A stretch of DNA of 64,000 nucleotides, taken from assembly GCA_026874595.1 (NCBI GenBank), contig CM049315.1, positions 63,921,389 to 63,985,388 of the forward strand, written 5' to 3'. A program made the position numbers and the translations under genes. The notes below the pieces were generated by a model that saw nothing but the letters and a program-made list of their open reading frames with translations, made no database searches and was not told the origin of the DNA. Every line of letters begins with the position of its first letter. Position 1 is the stretch's first letter. Source of the stretch: Sipunculus nudus (Eukaryota > Annelida > Sipuncula > Golfingiida > Sipunculidae). Shown piece by piece: positions 36,496-48,730 of the stretch.

Positions 36496-39400
36496 TTGTC
36501 CAAAGATGACCGATTTAAACTGCAAAAGAAGAGTTTAAGAAGCTTCAATAGGCCACTTAAAACCAGTTACAAAGATCTTTTTTGCCGAAATCGACTCGGT
36601 TTTTGCGTTATAATAGATCATGATCCGTGCAAAAATGGTCAGTTTAAACTGCGAAAGAAGCGTTTCAGAAACTTCATTAGGCGACTTAAAACCCGTTACA
36701 ATCGTCGTTTTCGTCGCAATCAGCTCGGTTTTCGCGTACTACAAGATCGTGTGTTGTGCAAAAATGGCCGTTTAAATTGCAAATGAAGCGTTTTAATAGC
36801 TTCATCAGGCCATTTAAAACAAGTTACAAACGTCGTTTTTGCCGAAATCAGCTCGGTTTTCGCTTTAAACAAGATCGTGTCTTGTGCAATGATCACCGAT
36901 TTAAACTGTGAAAGAAGCGTTTTAGAAGCTTCATCAGGCCATTAAGAACCAGTTAGAAACGTCGTTTTTGCTGAAATCAGCTCGATTTTTTTTTTTGCGT
37001 AATGCAAGATCGTGTTTGTGCAAATATTGCATATTTAAATTGCAAAAGAATCAATTAAGGAGCTTTATTAGGCCATTTAAAACCAGATACCAACGTCTTT
37101 TCCGCCGAAATCAGCTCGGTTTTTGCGTAATACAAGACCGTGTTTTGTGCAAAGATGACCGATTTAAACTGCCAAGGAAGCCTTTTAGAAGCTTCATCAG
37201 GCCATCAAAAACCAGTTAGTAACGTCGTTTTTGCTGAAATCAGCTCGATTTTTTGCGTAATACAAAATCGTGTGTTGTGCAAAGATGACAGATTTAAACT
37301 GCTAAAGAAGCGTTTTAGAAGCTTCATCAGGCCATTAAGAACCAGTTAGAAACGTCTTTTACGCCGAAATCAGCTCTTTTTTTCGTAATACAAGATCGTG
37401 ATTTGTGCAGAAACGGATGATTTAAACTGCGATAGAAGCGTTTTAATAGCTTCATTAGGCCATTTAGAAATTGGTAAAAACGTCGCTCTTGCAGAAATCA
37501 GATCGGTTTTCGCGTAATACAACATCGTGTTGTGCAAAATAGAAGATTAAAATTGCAAAAGAAGCAATTCAGAAGCTCCATTAGGCCATTTAGAACCGGG
37601 TACAAACATCGATCTCGCCGAAATCAGCTAGGTTTTTGGCTAATTCAGGAACGTGTGTTGTGCAAAAATTACAGATTTCAATTGCAAAAGAAGCAATTCA
37701 GAAGCTTCATTAGGCCGTTTAGAATCAGATACAAACGTCTGTTACGACGAAATCAGCTCGGTTTTTTCGTAATACAAGATCGTGATTTGTACAGAAACGG
37801 CTAAAATAAACTGCGATAGAAGCGTTTAAATAGCTTCATTAGGCCATTTAGAAATTGGTAAAAACGTCGCTTTTGCTGAAATCAGATCGGTTTTCGCGTA
37901 ATACAACATCGTGTTGTGCAAAATAGAAGATTAAAATTGCAAAAGAAGCAATTCAGAAGCTCCATTAGGCCATTTAGAACCGGGTACAAACATCGATCTC
38001 GCCGAAATCAGCTAGGTTTTTGGCTAATTCAGGAACGTGTGTTGTGCAAAAATTACAGATTTCAATTGCAAAATAAGCAATTCAGAAGCTTCATAAGGCC
38101 GTTTAGAATCAGACACAAACGTCTTTTACGACGAAATCAGCTCGGTTTTTTCGTAATACAAGATCGTGATTTGTGCAGAAACGGCTAATATAAACTGCGA
38201 TAGAAGCGTTTAAATAGCTTCATTATGCCATTTAGAAATTGTTAAAAACGTCGCTTTTGCTGAAATCAGATCGGTTTTCGCTTAGTACAAGATCGTGTTG
38301 TGCAAAAGAGAAGATTAAAATTGCAAAAGAAGCAATTCAGAAGCTCCATTAGGCCATTTAGAACCGGGTACAAACATCGATCTCGCCGAAATCAGCTAGG
38401 TTTTTCCCTAATTCATGATCGTGTGTTGTGCAAAAATTGCAGATTTAAATTGCAAAAGAAGCAATTCAGAAACTTTATTAGGCCGTTTAGAATCAGATAC
38501 AAACGTCTTTTACGACGAAATCAGCTCGGTTTTTTCGTAATACAAGATCGTGATTTGTGCAGAAACGGCTAATATAAACTGCGATAGAAGCGTTTAAATA
38601 GCTTCATTAGGCCATTTAGAAATTGTTAAAAACGTCGCTCTTGCTGAAATCAGATCGGTTTTCGCGTAGTACAAGATCGTGTCTTGTGCAATGATCACCG
38701 ATTTAAACTGCAAAAGAAGCGTTTAAGAAGCTTTATCAGGCCATTAAGAATCAGTTAGGAACGTCGTTTTTGCTGAAATCAGCTCGGTTTTTTTTTGCGT
38801 AATATAAGATCGTGTGTTGTGCAAAGATGATGATTTAAACTGCAAAAGAAGCGTTTGAGAAACTTCATTAGGCCATTTAGAACCAGTTACAAATGTCGTT
38901 TTTTTGCCGAAATCAGCTCGGTTTTTGCGTAATATAGGATCCTGTTTTGTGCAAAATGGCCGATTTAAACTGCGATAGAAGCGTTTTAATAGCTTCATTA
39001 GGCCATTTAGAAATTGGTAAAAACGTCGCTCTTGCGGAAATCAAATCGGTTTTCGCGTAATACAACATCGTGTTGTGCAAAATAGAAGATTAAAATTGCA
39101 AAAGAAGCAATTCAGAAGCTCCATTAGGCCATTTAGAACCGGGTACAAACATCGATCTCACCGAAATCAGCTAGGTTTTTGGCTAATTCAGGAACGTGTT
39201 TTGTGCAAAAATTACAGATTTCAATTGCAAAAGAAGCAATTCAGAAGCTTCATTAGGCCGTTTAGAATCAGATACAAACGTCTTTTATGACGAAATCAGC
39301 TCGGTTTTTTCGTAATACAAGATCGTGATTTGTGCAGAAACGGCTAATATAAAGTGCGATAGAAGCGTTTAAATAGCTTCATTATGCCATTTAGAAATTG

Positions 39401-39971
39401 TTAAAAACGTCGCTTTTGCTGAAATCAGATCGGTTTTCGCTTAGTACAAGATCGTGTTGTGCAAAAGAGAAGATTAAAATTGCAAAAGAAGCAATTCAGA
39501 AGCTCCATTAGGCCATTTAGAACCGGGTACAAACATCGATCTCGCCGAAATCAGCTAGGTTTTTCCCTAATTCATGATCGTGTGTTGTGCAAAAATTGCA
39601 GATTTAAATTGCAAAAGAAGCAATTCAGAAACTTTATTAGGCCGTTTAGAATCAGATACAAACGTCTTTTACGCCGAAATCAGCTCGGTTTTTGCGTAAT
39701 ACAAGATCGTGTTTTGTGCAAAGATGACCGATTTAAACTGCGAAAGAAGCGTTTTAAAAGCTTCATCAGGCCATTAAGAACCAGTTAGCAACGTCGTTTT
39801 TGCTGAAATCAGTTCGGTTTTTTTTGCGTAATTCAAAATCGTCTGTTGTGCAAAGATGACCGATTTAAACTGCTAAAGAAGCGTTTTAGAAGCTTCATCA
39901 GGCAATTAAGAAGTTAGAAACGTCGTTTTTGCTAAAATCAGCTCGCTTTTTAGCGTAATATAAGATGGTGT
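36496..39971 (+). repeat. 27-monomer HOR variant (3,476 bp)
   Basis: Same monomer order as the 13,419 unit, with trimers at 37,532, 37,916 and 38,300. It is 1 bp shorter because its M4-M5 run is 11 T. Private differences include GAAATTGGTAAAAAC near 37,853, GTGTTTTGTGC near 39,199, and TTTTTCCCTAATTCATG in M18 near 39,562, where the 13,419 unit has TTTTTGGC. Confidence 0.92.
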
Positions 39972-42681
39972 TTGTCCAAAGATGACCGATTTAAACTGCA
40001 AAAGAAGAGTTTAAGAAGCTTCAATAGGCCACTTAAAACCAGTTACAAAGATCTTTTTTGCCGAAATCGACTCGGTTTTTGCGTTATAATAGATCATGAT
40101 CCGTGCAAAAATGGTCAGTTTAAACTGCGAAAGAAGCGTTTCAGAAACTTCATTAGGCGACTTAAAACCCGTTACAATCGTCGTTTTCGTCGCAATCAGC
40201 TCGGTTTTCGCGTACTACAAGATCGTGTGTTGTGCAAAAATGGCCGTTTAAATTGCAAATGAAGCGTTTTAATAGCTTCATCAGGCCATTTAAAACAAGT
40301 TACAAACGTCGTTTTTGCCGAAATCAGCTCGGTTTTCGCTTTAAACAAGATCGTGTCTTGTGCAATGATCACCGATTTAAACTGTGAAAGAAGCGTTTTA
40401 GAAGCTTCATCAGGCCATTAAGAACCAGTTAGAAACGTCGATTTTGCTGAAATCAGCTCGATTTTTTTTTTTTGCGTAATGCAAGATCGTGTTTGTGCAA
40501 ATATTGCATATTTAAATTGCAAAAGAATCAATTAAGGAGCTTTATTAGGCCATTTAAAACCAGATACCAACGTCTTTTCCGCCGAAATCAGCTCGGTTTT
40601 TGCGTAATACAAGACCGTGTTTTGTGCAAAGATGACCGATTTAAACTGCCAAGGAAGCCTTTTAGAAGCTTCATCAGGCCATCAAAAACCAGTTAGTAAC
40701 GTCGTTTTTGCTGAAATCAGCTCGATTTTTTGCGTAATACAAAATCGTGTGTTGTGCAAAGATGACAGATTTAAACTGCTAAAGAAGCGTTTTAGAAGCT
40801 TCATCAGGCCATTAAGAACCAGTTAGAAACGTCTTTTACGCCGAAATCAGCTCTTTTTTTCGTAATACAAGATCGTGATTTGTGCAGAAACGGATGATTT
40901 AAACTGCGATAGAAGCGTTTTAATAGCTTCATTAGGCCATTTAGAAATTGGTAAAAACGTCGCTCTTGCAGAAATCAGATCGGTTTTCGCGTAATACAAC
41001 ATCGTGTTGTGCAAAATAGAAGATTAAAATTGCAAAAGAAGCAATTCAGAAGCTCCATTAGGCCATTTAGAACCGGGTACAAACATCGATCTCGCCGAAA
41101 TCAGCTAGGTTTTTGGCTAATTCAGGAACGTGTGTTGTGCAAAAATTACAGATTTCAATTGCAAAAGAAGCAATTCAGAAGCTTCATTAGGCCGTTTAGA
41201 ATCAGATACAAACGTCTTTTACGACGAAATCAGCTCGGTTTTTTCGTAATACAAGATCGTGATTTGTGCAGAAACGGCTAATATAAACTGCGATAGAAGC
41301 GTTTAAATAGCTTCATTAGGCCATTTAGAAATTGTTAAAAACGTCGCTCTTGCTGAAATCAGATCGGTTTTCGCGTAGTACAAGATCGTGTCTTGTGCAA
41401 TGATCACCGATTTAAACTGCAAAAGAAGCGTTTAAGAAGCTTTATCAGGCCATTAAGAATCAGTTAGGAACGTCGTTTTTGCTGAAATCAGCTCGGTTTT
41501 TTTTTGCGTAATATAAGATCGTGTGTTGTGCAAAGATGATGATTTAAACTGCAAAAGAAGCGTTTGAGAAACTTCATTAGGCCATTTAGAACCAGTTACA
41601 AATGTCGTTTTTTTGCCGAAATCAGCTCGGTTTTTGCGTAATATAGGATCCTGTTTTGTGCAAAATGGCCGATTTAAACTGCCATAGAAGCGTTTTAATA
41701 GCTTCATTAGGCCATTTAGAAATTGGTAAAAACGTCGCTCTTGCGGAAATCAAATCGGTTTTCGCGTAATACAACATCGTGTTGTGCAAAATAGAAGATT
41801 AAAATTGCAAAAGAAGCAATTCAGAAGCTCCATTAGGCCATTTAGAACCGGGTACAAACATCGATCTCACCGAAATCAGCTAGGTTTTTGGCTAATTCAG
41901 GAACGTGTGTTGTGCAAAAATTACAGATTTCAATTGCAAAAGAAGCAATTCAGAAGCTTCATTAGGCCGTTTAGAATCAGATACAAACGTCTTTTATGAC
42001 GAAATCAGCTCGGTTTTTTCGTAATACAAGATCGTGATTTGTGCAGAAACGGCTAATATAAAGTGCGATAGAAGCGTTTAAATAGCTTCATTATGCCATT
42101 TAGAAATTGTTAAAAACGTCGCTTTTGCTGAAATCAGATCGGTTTTCGCTTAGTACAAGATCGTGTTGTGCAAAAGAGAAGATTAAAATTGCAAAAGAAG
42201 CAATTCAGAAGCTCCATTAGGCCATTTAGAACCGGGTACAAACATCGATCTCGCCGAAATCAGCTAGGTTTTTGGCTAATTCATGATCGTGTGTTGTGCA
42301 AAAATTGCAGATTTAAATTGCAAAAGAAGCAATTCAGAAACTTTATTAGGCCGTTTAGAATCAGATACAAACGTCTTTTACGCCGAAATCAGCTCGGTTT
42401 TTGCGTAATACAAGATCGTGTTTTGTGCAAAGATGACCGATTTAAACTGCGAAAGAAGCGTTTTAAAAGCTTCATCAGGCCATTAAGAACCAGTTAGCAA
42501 CGTCGTTTTTGCTGAAATCAGTTCGGTTTATTTTTGCGTAATTCAAAATCGTCTGTTGTGCAAAGATGACCGATTTAAACTGCTAAAGAAGCGTTTTAGA
42601 AGCTTCATCAGGCAATTAAGAAGTTAGAAACGTCGTTTTTGCTAAAATCAGCTCGCTTTTTAGCGTAATATAAGATGGTGT
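39972..42681 (+). repeat. 21-monomer HOR unit (2,710 bp)
   Basis: Canonical order. The GTCGATTTTGC variant (A at 40,441) is shared only with the 16,896 unit. The extra base is in GGTTTATTTTTGCG near 42,527 (nine positions where others have eight T). A private CTGCCATAGAAG occurs near 41,683. Confidence 0.92.
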
Positions 42682-45001
42682 TTGTCCAAAGATGACCGAT
42701 TTAAACTGCAAAAGAAGAGTTTAAGAAGCTTCAATAGGCCACTTAAAACCAGTTACAAAGATCTTTTTTGCCGAAATCGACTCGGTTTTTGCGTTATAAT
42801 AGATCATGATCCGTGCAAAAATGGTCAGTTTAAACTGCGAAAGAAGCGTTTCAGAAACTTCATTAGGCGACTTAAAACCCGTTACAATCGTCGTTTTCGT
42901 CGCAATCAGCTCGGTTTTCGCGTACTACAAGATCGTGTGTTGTGCAAAAATGGCCGTTTAAATTGCAAATGAAGCGTTTTAATAGCTTCATCAGGCCATT
43001 TAAAACAAGTTACAAACGTCGTTTTTGCCGAAATCAGCTCGGTTTTCGCTTTAAACAAGATCGTGTCTTGTGCAATGATCACCGATTTAAACTGTGAAAG
43101 AAGCGTTTTAGAAGCTTCATCAGGCCATTAAGAACCAGTTAGAAACGTCGTTTTTGCTGAAATCAGCTCGATTTTTTTTTTTTGCGTAATGCAAGATCGT
43201 GTTTGTGCAAATATTGCATATTTAAATTGCAAAAGAATCAATTAAGGAGCTTTATTAGGCCATTTAAAACCAGATACCAACGTCTTTTCCGCCGAAATCA
43301 GCTCGGTTTTTGCGTAATACAAGACCGTGTTTTGTGCAAAGATGACCGATTTAAACTGCCAAGGAAGCCTTTTAGAAGCTTCATCAGGCCATCAAAAACC
43401 AGTTAGTAACGTCGTTTTTGCTGAAATCAGCTCGATTTTTTGCGTAATACAAAATCGTGTGTTGTGCAAAGATGACAGATTTAAACTGCTAAAGAAGCGT
43501 TTTAGAAGCTTCATCAGGCCATTAAGAACCAGTTAGAAACGTCTTTTACGCCGAAATCAGCTCTTTTTTTCGTAATACAAGATCGTGATTTGTGCAGAAA
43601 CGGATGATTTAAACTGCGATAGAAGCGTTTTAATAGCTTCATTAGGCCATTTAGAAATTGGTAAAAACGTCGCTCTTGCAGAAATCAGATCGGTTTTCGC
43701 GTAATACAACATCGTGTTGTGCAAAATAGAAGATAAAAATTGCAAAAGAAGCCATTCAGAAGCTCCATTAGGCCATTTAGAACCGGGTACAAACATCGAT
43801 CTCGCCGAAATCAGCTAGGTTTTTGGCTAATTCAGGAACGTGTGTTGTGCAAAAATTACAGATTTCAATTGCAAAAGAAGCAATTCAGAAGCTTCATTAG
43901 GCCGTTTAGAATCAGATACAAACGTCTGTTACGACGAAATCAGCTCGGTTTTTTCGTAATACAAGATCGTGATTTGTACAGAAACGGCTAAAATAAACTG
44001 CGATAGAAGCGTTTAAATAGCTTCATTAGGCCATTTAGAAATTGTTAAAAACGTCGCTTTTGCTGAAATCAGATCGGTTTTCGCGTAATACAACATCGTG
44101 TTGTGCAAAATAGAAGATTAAAATTGCAAAAGAAGCAATTCAGAAGCTCCATTAGGCCATTTAGAACCGGGTACAAACATCGATCTCGCCGAAATCAGCT
44201 AGGTTTTTGGCTAATTCAGGAACGTGTGTTGTGCAAAAATTACAGATTTCAATTGCAAAATAAGCAATTCAGAAGCTTCATAAGGCCGTTTAGAATCAGA
44301 CACAAACGTCTTTTACGACGAAATCAGCTCGGTTTTTTCGTAATACAAGATCGTGATTTGTGCAGAAACGGCTAATATAAACTGCGATAGAAGCGTTTAA
44401 ATAGCTTCATTATGCCATTTAGAAATTGTTAAAAACGTCGCTTTTGCTGAAATCAGATCGGTTTTCGCTTAGTACAAGATCGTGTTGTGCAAAAGAGAAG
44501 ATTAAAATTGCAAAAGAAGCAATTCAGAAGCTCCATTAGGCCATTTAGAACCGGGTACAAACATCGATCTCGCCGAAATCAGCTAGGTTTTTCCCTAATT
44601 CATGATCGTGTGTTGTGCAAAAATTGCAGATTTAAATTGCAAAAGAAGCAATTCAGAAACTTTATTAGGCCGTTTAGAATCAGATACAAACGTCTTTTAC
44701 GCCGAAATCAGCTCGGTTTTTGCGTAATACAAGATCGTGTTTTGTGCAAAGATGACCGATTTAAACTGCGAAAGAAGCGTTTTAAAAGCTTCATCAGGCC
44801 ATTAAGAACCAGTTAGCAACGTCGTTTTTGCTGAAATCAGTTCGTTTTTTTTTTGCGTAATTCAAAATCGTCTGTTGTGCAAAGATGACCGATTTAAACT
44901 GCTAAAGAAGCGTTTTAGAAGCTTCATCAGGCAATTAAGAAGTTAGAAACGTCGTTTTTGCTAAAATCAGCTCGATTTTTTAGCGTAATATAAGATGGTG
45001 T
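42682..45001 (+). repeat. 18-monomer HOR variant (2,320 bp)
   Basis: Same plan as the 19,604 unit, with trimers at 43,719 and 44,103 before M18. Its two extra bases are a longer T-run near 44,844 and CTCGATTTTTTAGCG near 44,973, where core units have CTCGCTTTTTAGCG. Private changes AGATAAAAATTGC and GAAGCCATTC occur near 43,734 and 43,750. This is the last core-type unit, and the CTCGATTTTTTAGCG form links it to the right flank. Confidence 0.9.
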
Positions 45002-46029
45002 TTGTCCAAAGATGACCGATTTAAACTGCAAAAGAAGAGTTTAAGAAGCTTCAATAGGCCACTTAAAACCAGTTACAAAGATCTTTTTTGCCGAAATCGA
45101 CTCGGTTTTTGCGTTATAATAGATCATGATCCGTGCAAAAATGGTCAGTTTAAACTGCGAAACAAGCGTTTCAGAAACTTCATTAGGCGACTTAAAACCC
45201 GTTACAATCGTCGTTTTCGTCGCAATCAGCTCGGTTTTCGCGTACTACAAGATCGTGTGTTGTGCAAAAATGGCCGTTCAAATTGCAAATGAAGCGTTTT
45301 AATAGCTTCATCAGGCCATTTAAAACAAGTTACAAACGTCGTTTTTGCCGAAATCAGCTCGGTTTTCGCTTTAAACAAGATCGTGTCTTGTGCAATGATC
45401 ACCGATTTAAACTGTGAAAGAAGCGTTTTAGAAGCTTCATCAGGCCATTAAGAACCAGTTAGAAACGTCGTTTTTCCTGAAATCAGCTCGATTTTTTTTT
45501 GCGTAATGCAAGATCGTGTTTGTGCAAATATTGCAGATTTAAATTGCAAAAGAATCAATTAAGGAGCTTTATTAGGCCATTTAAAACCAGATACCAACGT
45601 CTTTTCCGCCGAAATCAGCTCGGTTTTTGCGTAATACAAGACCGTGTTTTGTGCAAAGATGACCGATTTAAACTGCCAAGGAAGCCTTTTAGAAGCTTCA
45701 TCAGGCCATCAAAAACCAGTTAGTAACGTCGTTTTTGCTGAAATCAGCTCGATTTTTTGCGTAATACAAAATCGTGTGTTGTGCAAAGATGACCGATTTA
45801 AACTGCTAAAGAAGCGTTTTAGAAGCTTCATCAGGCCATTAAGAACCAGTTAGAAACGTCTTTTACGCCGAAATCAGCTCTTTTTTTCGTAATACATGAT
45901 CGTGATTTGTGCAGAAACGGCTGATTTAAACTGCGATAGAAGCGTTTTAATAGCTTCATTAGGCCATTTAGAAATTGGTAAAAACGTCGCTCTTGCTGAA
46001 ATCAGATCAGTTTTCGCGTAATACAACAT

Positions 46030-48580
46030 CGTGTTGTGCAAAATAGAAGATTAAAATTGCAAAAGAAGCAATTCAGAAGCTCCATTAGGCCATTTAGAAC
46101 CGGATACAAATATCCATCTCGCCGAAATCAGCTAGGTTTTTGGCTAATTCAGGAACGTGTGTTGTGCAAAAATTACAGATTTCAATTGCAAAAGAAGCAA
46201 TTCAGAGGCTTCATTAGGCCGTTTAGAATCAGATACAAACGTCTTTTACGACGAAATCAGCTCGGTTTTTTCGTAATACAAGATCGTGATTTGTGCAGAA
46301 ACGGCTAATATAAACTGCGATAGAAGCGTTTAAATAGCTTCATTAGGCCATTTAGAAATTGTTAAAAACGTCGCTCTTGCTGAAATCAGATCGGTTTTTG
46401 CGTAATACAAGATCGTGTTTTGTGCAAAGATGACCGATTTAAACTGCTAAAGAAGCGTTTTAGAAGCTTCATCAGGCCACTAAGAACCAGTTAGAAACGT
46501 CTTTTACGCCAAAATCAGCTCGTTTTTTTCGTAATACAAGATCGTGATTTGTGCAGAAACGGATGATTTAAACTGCAATAGAAGCGTTTTAATAGTTTCA
46601 TTAGGCCATTTAGAAATTGGTAAAAACGTCGCTCTTGCTGAAATCAGATCGGTTTTCGCGTAATACAACATCGTGTTGTGCAAAATAGAAGATTAAAATT
46701 GCAAAAGAAGCCATTCAGAAGCTCCATTAGGCCATTTAGAACCGGGTACAAACATCGATCTCGCCGAAATCAGATAGGTTTTTGGCTATTTCAGGAACGT
46801 GTGTTGTGCAAAAATTACAGATTTCAATTGCAAAAGAAGCCATTCAGAAGCTTCATTAGGCCGTTTAGAATCAGATACAAACGTCTTTTACGACGAAATC
46901 AGCTCGGTTTTTTCGTAATACAAGATCGTGATTTGTGCAGAAACGGCTGATATAAACTGCGATAGAAGCGTTTAAATAGCTTCATTAGGCCATTTAGAAA
47001 TTGTTAAAAACGTCGCTTTTGCTGAAATCAGATCGGTTTGCGCGTAGTACAAGATCGTGTTGTGCAAAATAGAAGATTAAAATTGCAAAAGAAGCAATTC
47101 AGAAGCTCCATTAGGCCATTTAGAACCTGGTACAAACATCGATCTCGCCTAAATCAGCTGGGTTTTTTGCCTAATTCATGATCGTGTGTTGTGCAAAAAT
47201 TGCAGATTTAAATTGCAAAAGAAGCAATTCAGAAGCTTCATTAGGCCGTTTAGAACCAGATACAAACATCTTTTACGCCGAAATCAGCTCGGTTTTTGCG
47301 TAATACAAGATCGTGTTTTGTGCAAAGATGACCGATTTAAACTGCAAAAGAAGCGTTTAAGAAGCTTTATCAGGCCATAAAGAATCAGTTAGGAACGTCG
47401 TTTTTGCTGAAATCAGCTCGGTTTTTTTTTTTGCGTAATATAAGATCGTGTGTTGTGCAAAGATGATGATTTAAACTGCAAAAGAAGCGTTTGAGAAACT
47501 TCATTAGGCCATTTAGAACCAGTTACAAATGTCGTTTTTTTGCCGAAATCAGCTCGGTTTTTGCGTAATATAGGATCCTGTTTTGTGCAAAATGGCCGAT
47601 TTAAACTGCGATAGAAGCGTTTTAATAGCTTCATTAGGCCATTTAGAAATTGGTAAAAACGTCGCTCTTGCGGAAATCAAATCGGTTTTCGCGTAATACA
47701 ACATCGTGTTGTACAAAATCGAAGATTAAAATTGCAAAAGAAGCAATTCAGAAGCTCCATTAGGCCATTTAGAACCGGGTACAAGCATCGATCTCGCCGA
47801 AATCAGCTAGGTTTTTCCCTAATTCATGATCGTGTGTTGTGCAAATATTGCAGATTTAAATTGCAAAAGAATCAATTCAGGAGCTTTATTAGGCCATTTA
47901 AAACCAGATACCAACGTCTTTTCCGCCGAAATCAGCTCGGTTTTTGCGTAATACAAGACCGTGTTTTGTGCAAAGATGACCGATTTAAACTGCCAAGGAA
48001 GCCTTTTAGAAGCTTCATCAGGCCATCAAAAACCAGTTAGTAACGTCGTTTTTGCTGAAATCAGCTCGATTTTTTGCGTAATACAAAATCGTGTGTTGTG
48101 CAAAGATGACCGATTTAAACTGCTAAAGAAGCGTTTTAGAAGCTTCATCAGGCCATTAAGAACCAGTTAGAAACGTCTTTTACGCCGAAATCAGCTCTTT
48201 TTTTCGTAATACATGATCGTGATTTGTGCAGAAACGGCTGATTTAAACTGCGATAGAAGCGTTTTAATAGCTTCATTAGGCCATTTAGAAATTGGTAAAA
48301 ACGTAGCTCTTGCTGAAATCAGATCGGTTTTCGCGTAATACAACATCGTGTTGTGCAAATTAGAAGATTAAAATTGCAAAAGAAGCAATTCAGAAGCTCC
48401 ATTAGGCCATTTAGACCCGGATACAAACATCCATCTCGCCGAAATCAGCTAGGTTTTTGGCTAATTCAGGAACGTGTGTTGTGCAAAAATTACAGATTTC
48501 AATTGCAAAAGAAGCAATTCAGAAGCTTCATTAGGCCGTTTAGAATCAGATACAAACGTCTTTTACGACGAAATCAGCTC
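46030..48580 (+). repeat. 2,701-bp tandem duplication, copy 1
   Basis: Landmarks at 46,678, 47,186, 47,732 and 48,353 recur 2,700-2,701 bp later. The copies diverge upstream of about 46,030 (ATCAGTTTTCGC versus GGTTTGCGCG) and downstream of about 48,580 (GGTTTTTGCG versus GGTTTTTTCG). Shared unusual forms include GCCACTAAG, CAGATAGGTTTTTGGCTATTTC, GTACAAAATCG and TTTAGACCCGG. Confidence 0.85.
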
Positions 48581-48730
48581 GGTTTTTGCGTAATACAAGA
48601 TCGTGATTTGTGCAGAAACGGCTGATATAAACTGCGATAGAAGCGTTTAAATAGCTTCATTAGGCCATTTAGAAATTGTTAAAAACGTCGCTTTTGCTGA
48701 AATCAGATCGGTTTGCGCGTAGTACAAGAT

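Larger units (their letters stand above)
36496..45001 (+). repeat. 8.5-kb block (27+21+18), copy 2
   Basis: Second copy of the 13,419-21,921 block. It has its own private changes (near 37,853, 39,199, 41,683, 42,527 and 43,734), so it is not a base-perfect copy. That argues against a simple assembly duplication of one stretch. Confidence 0.8.
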
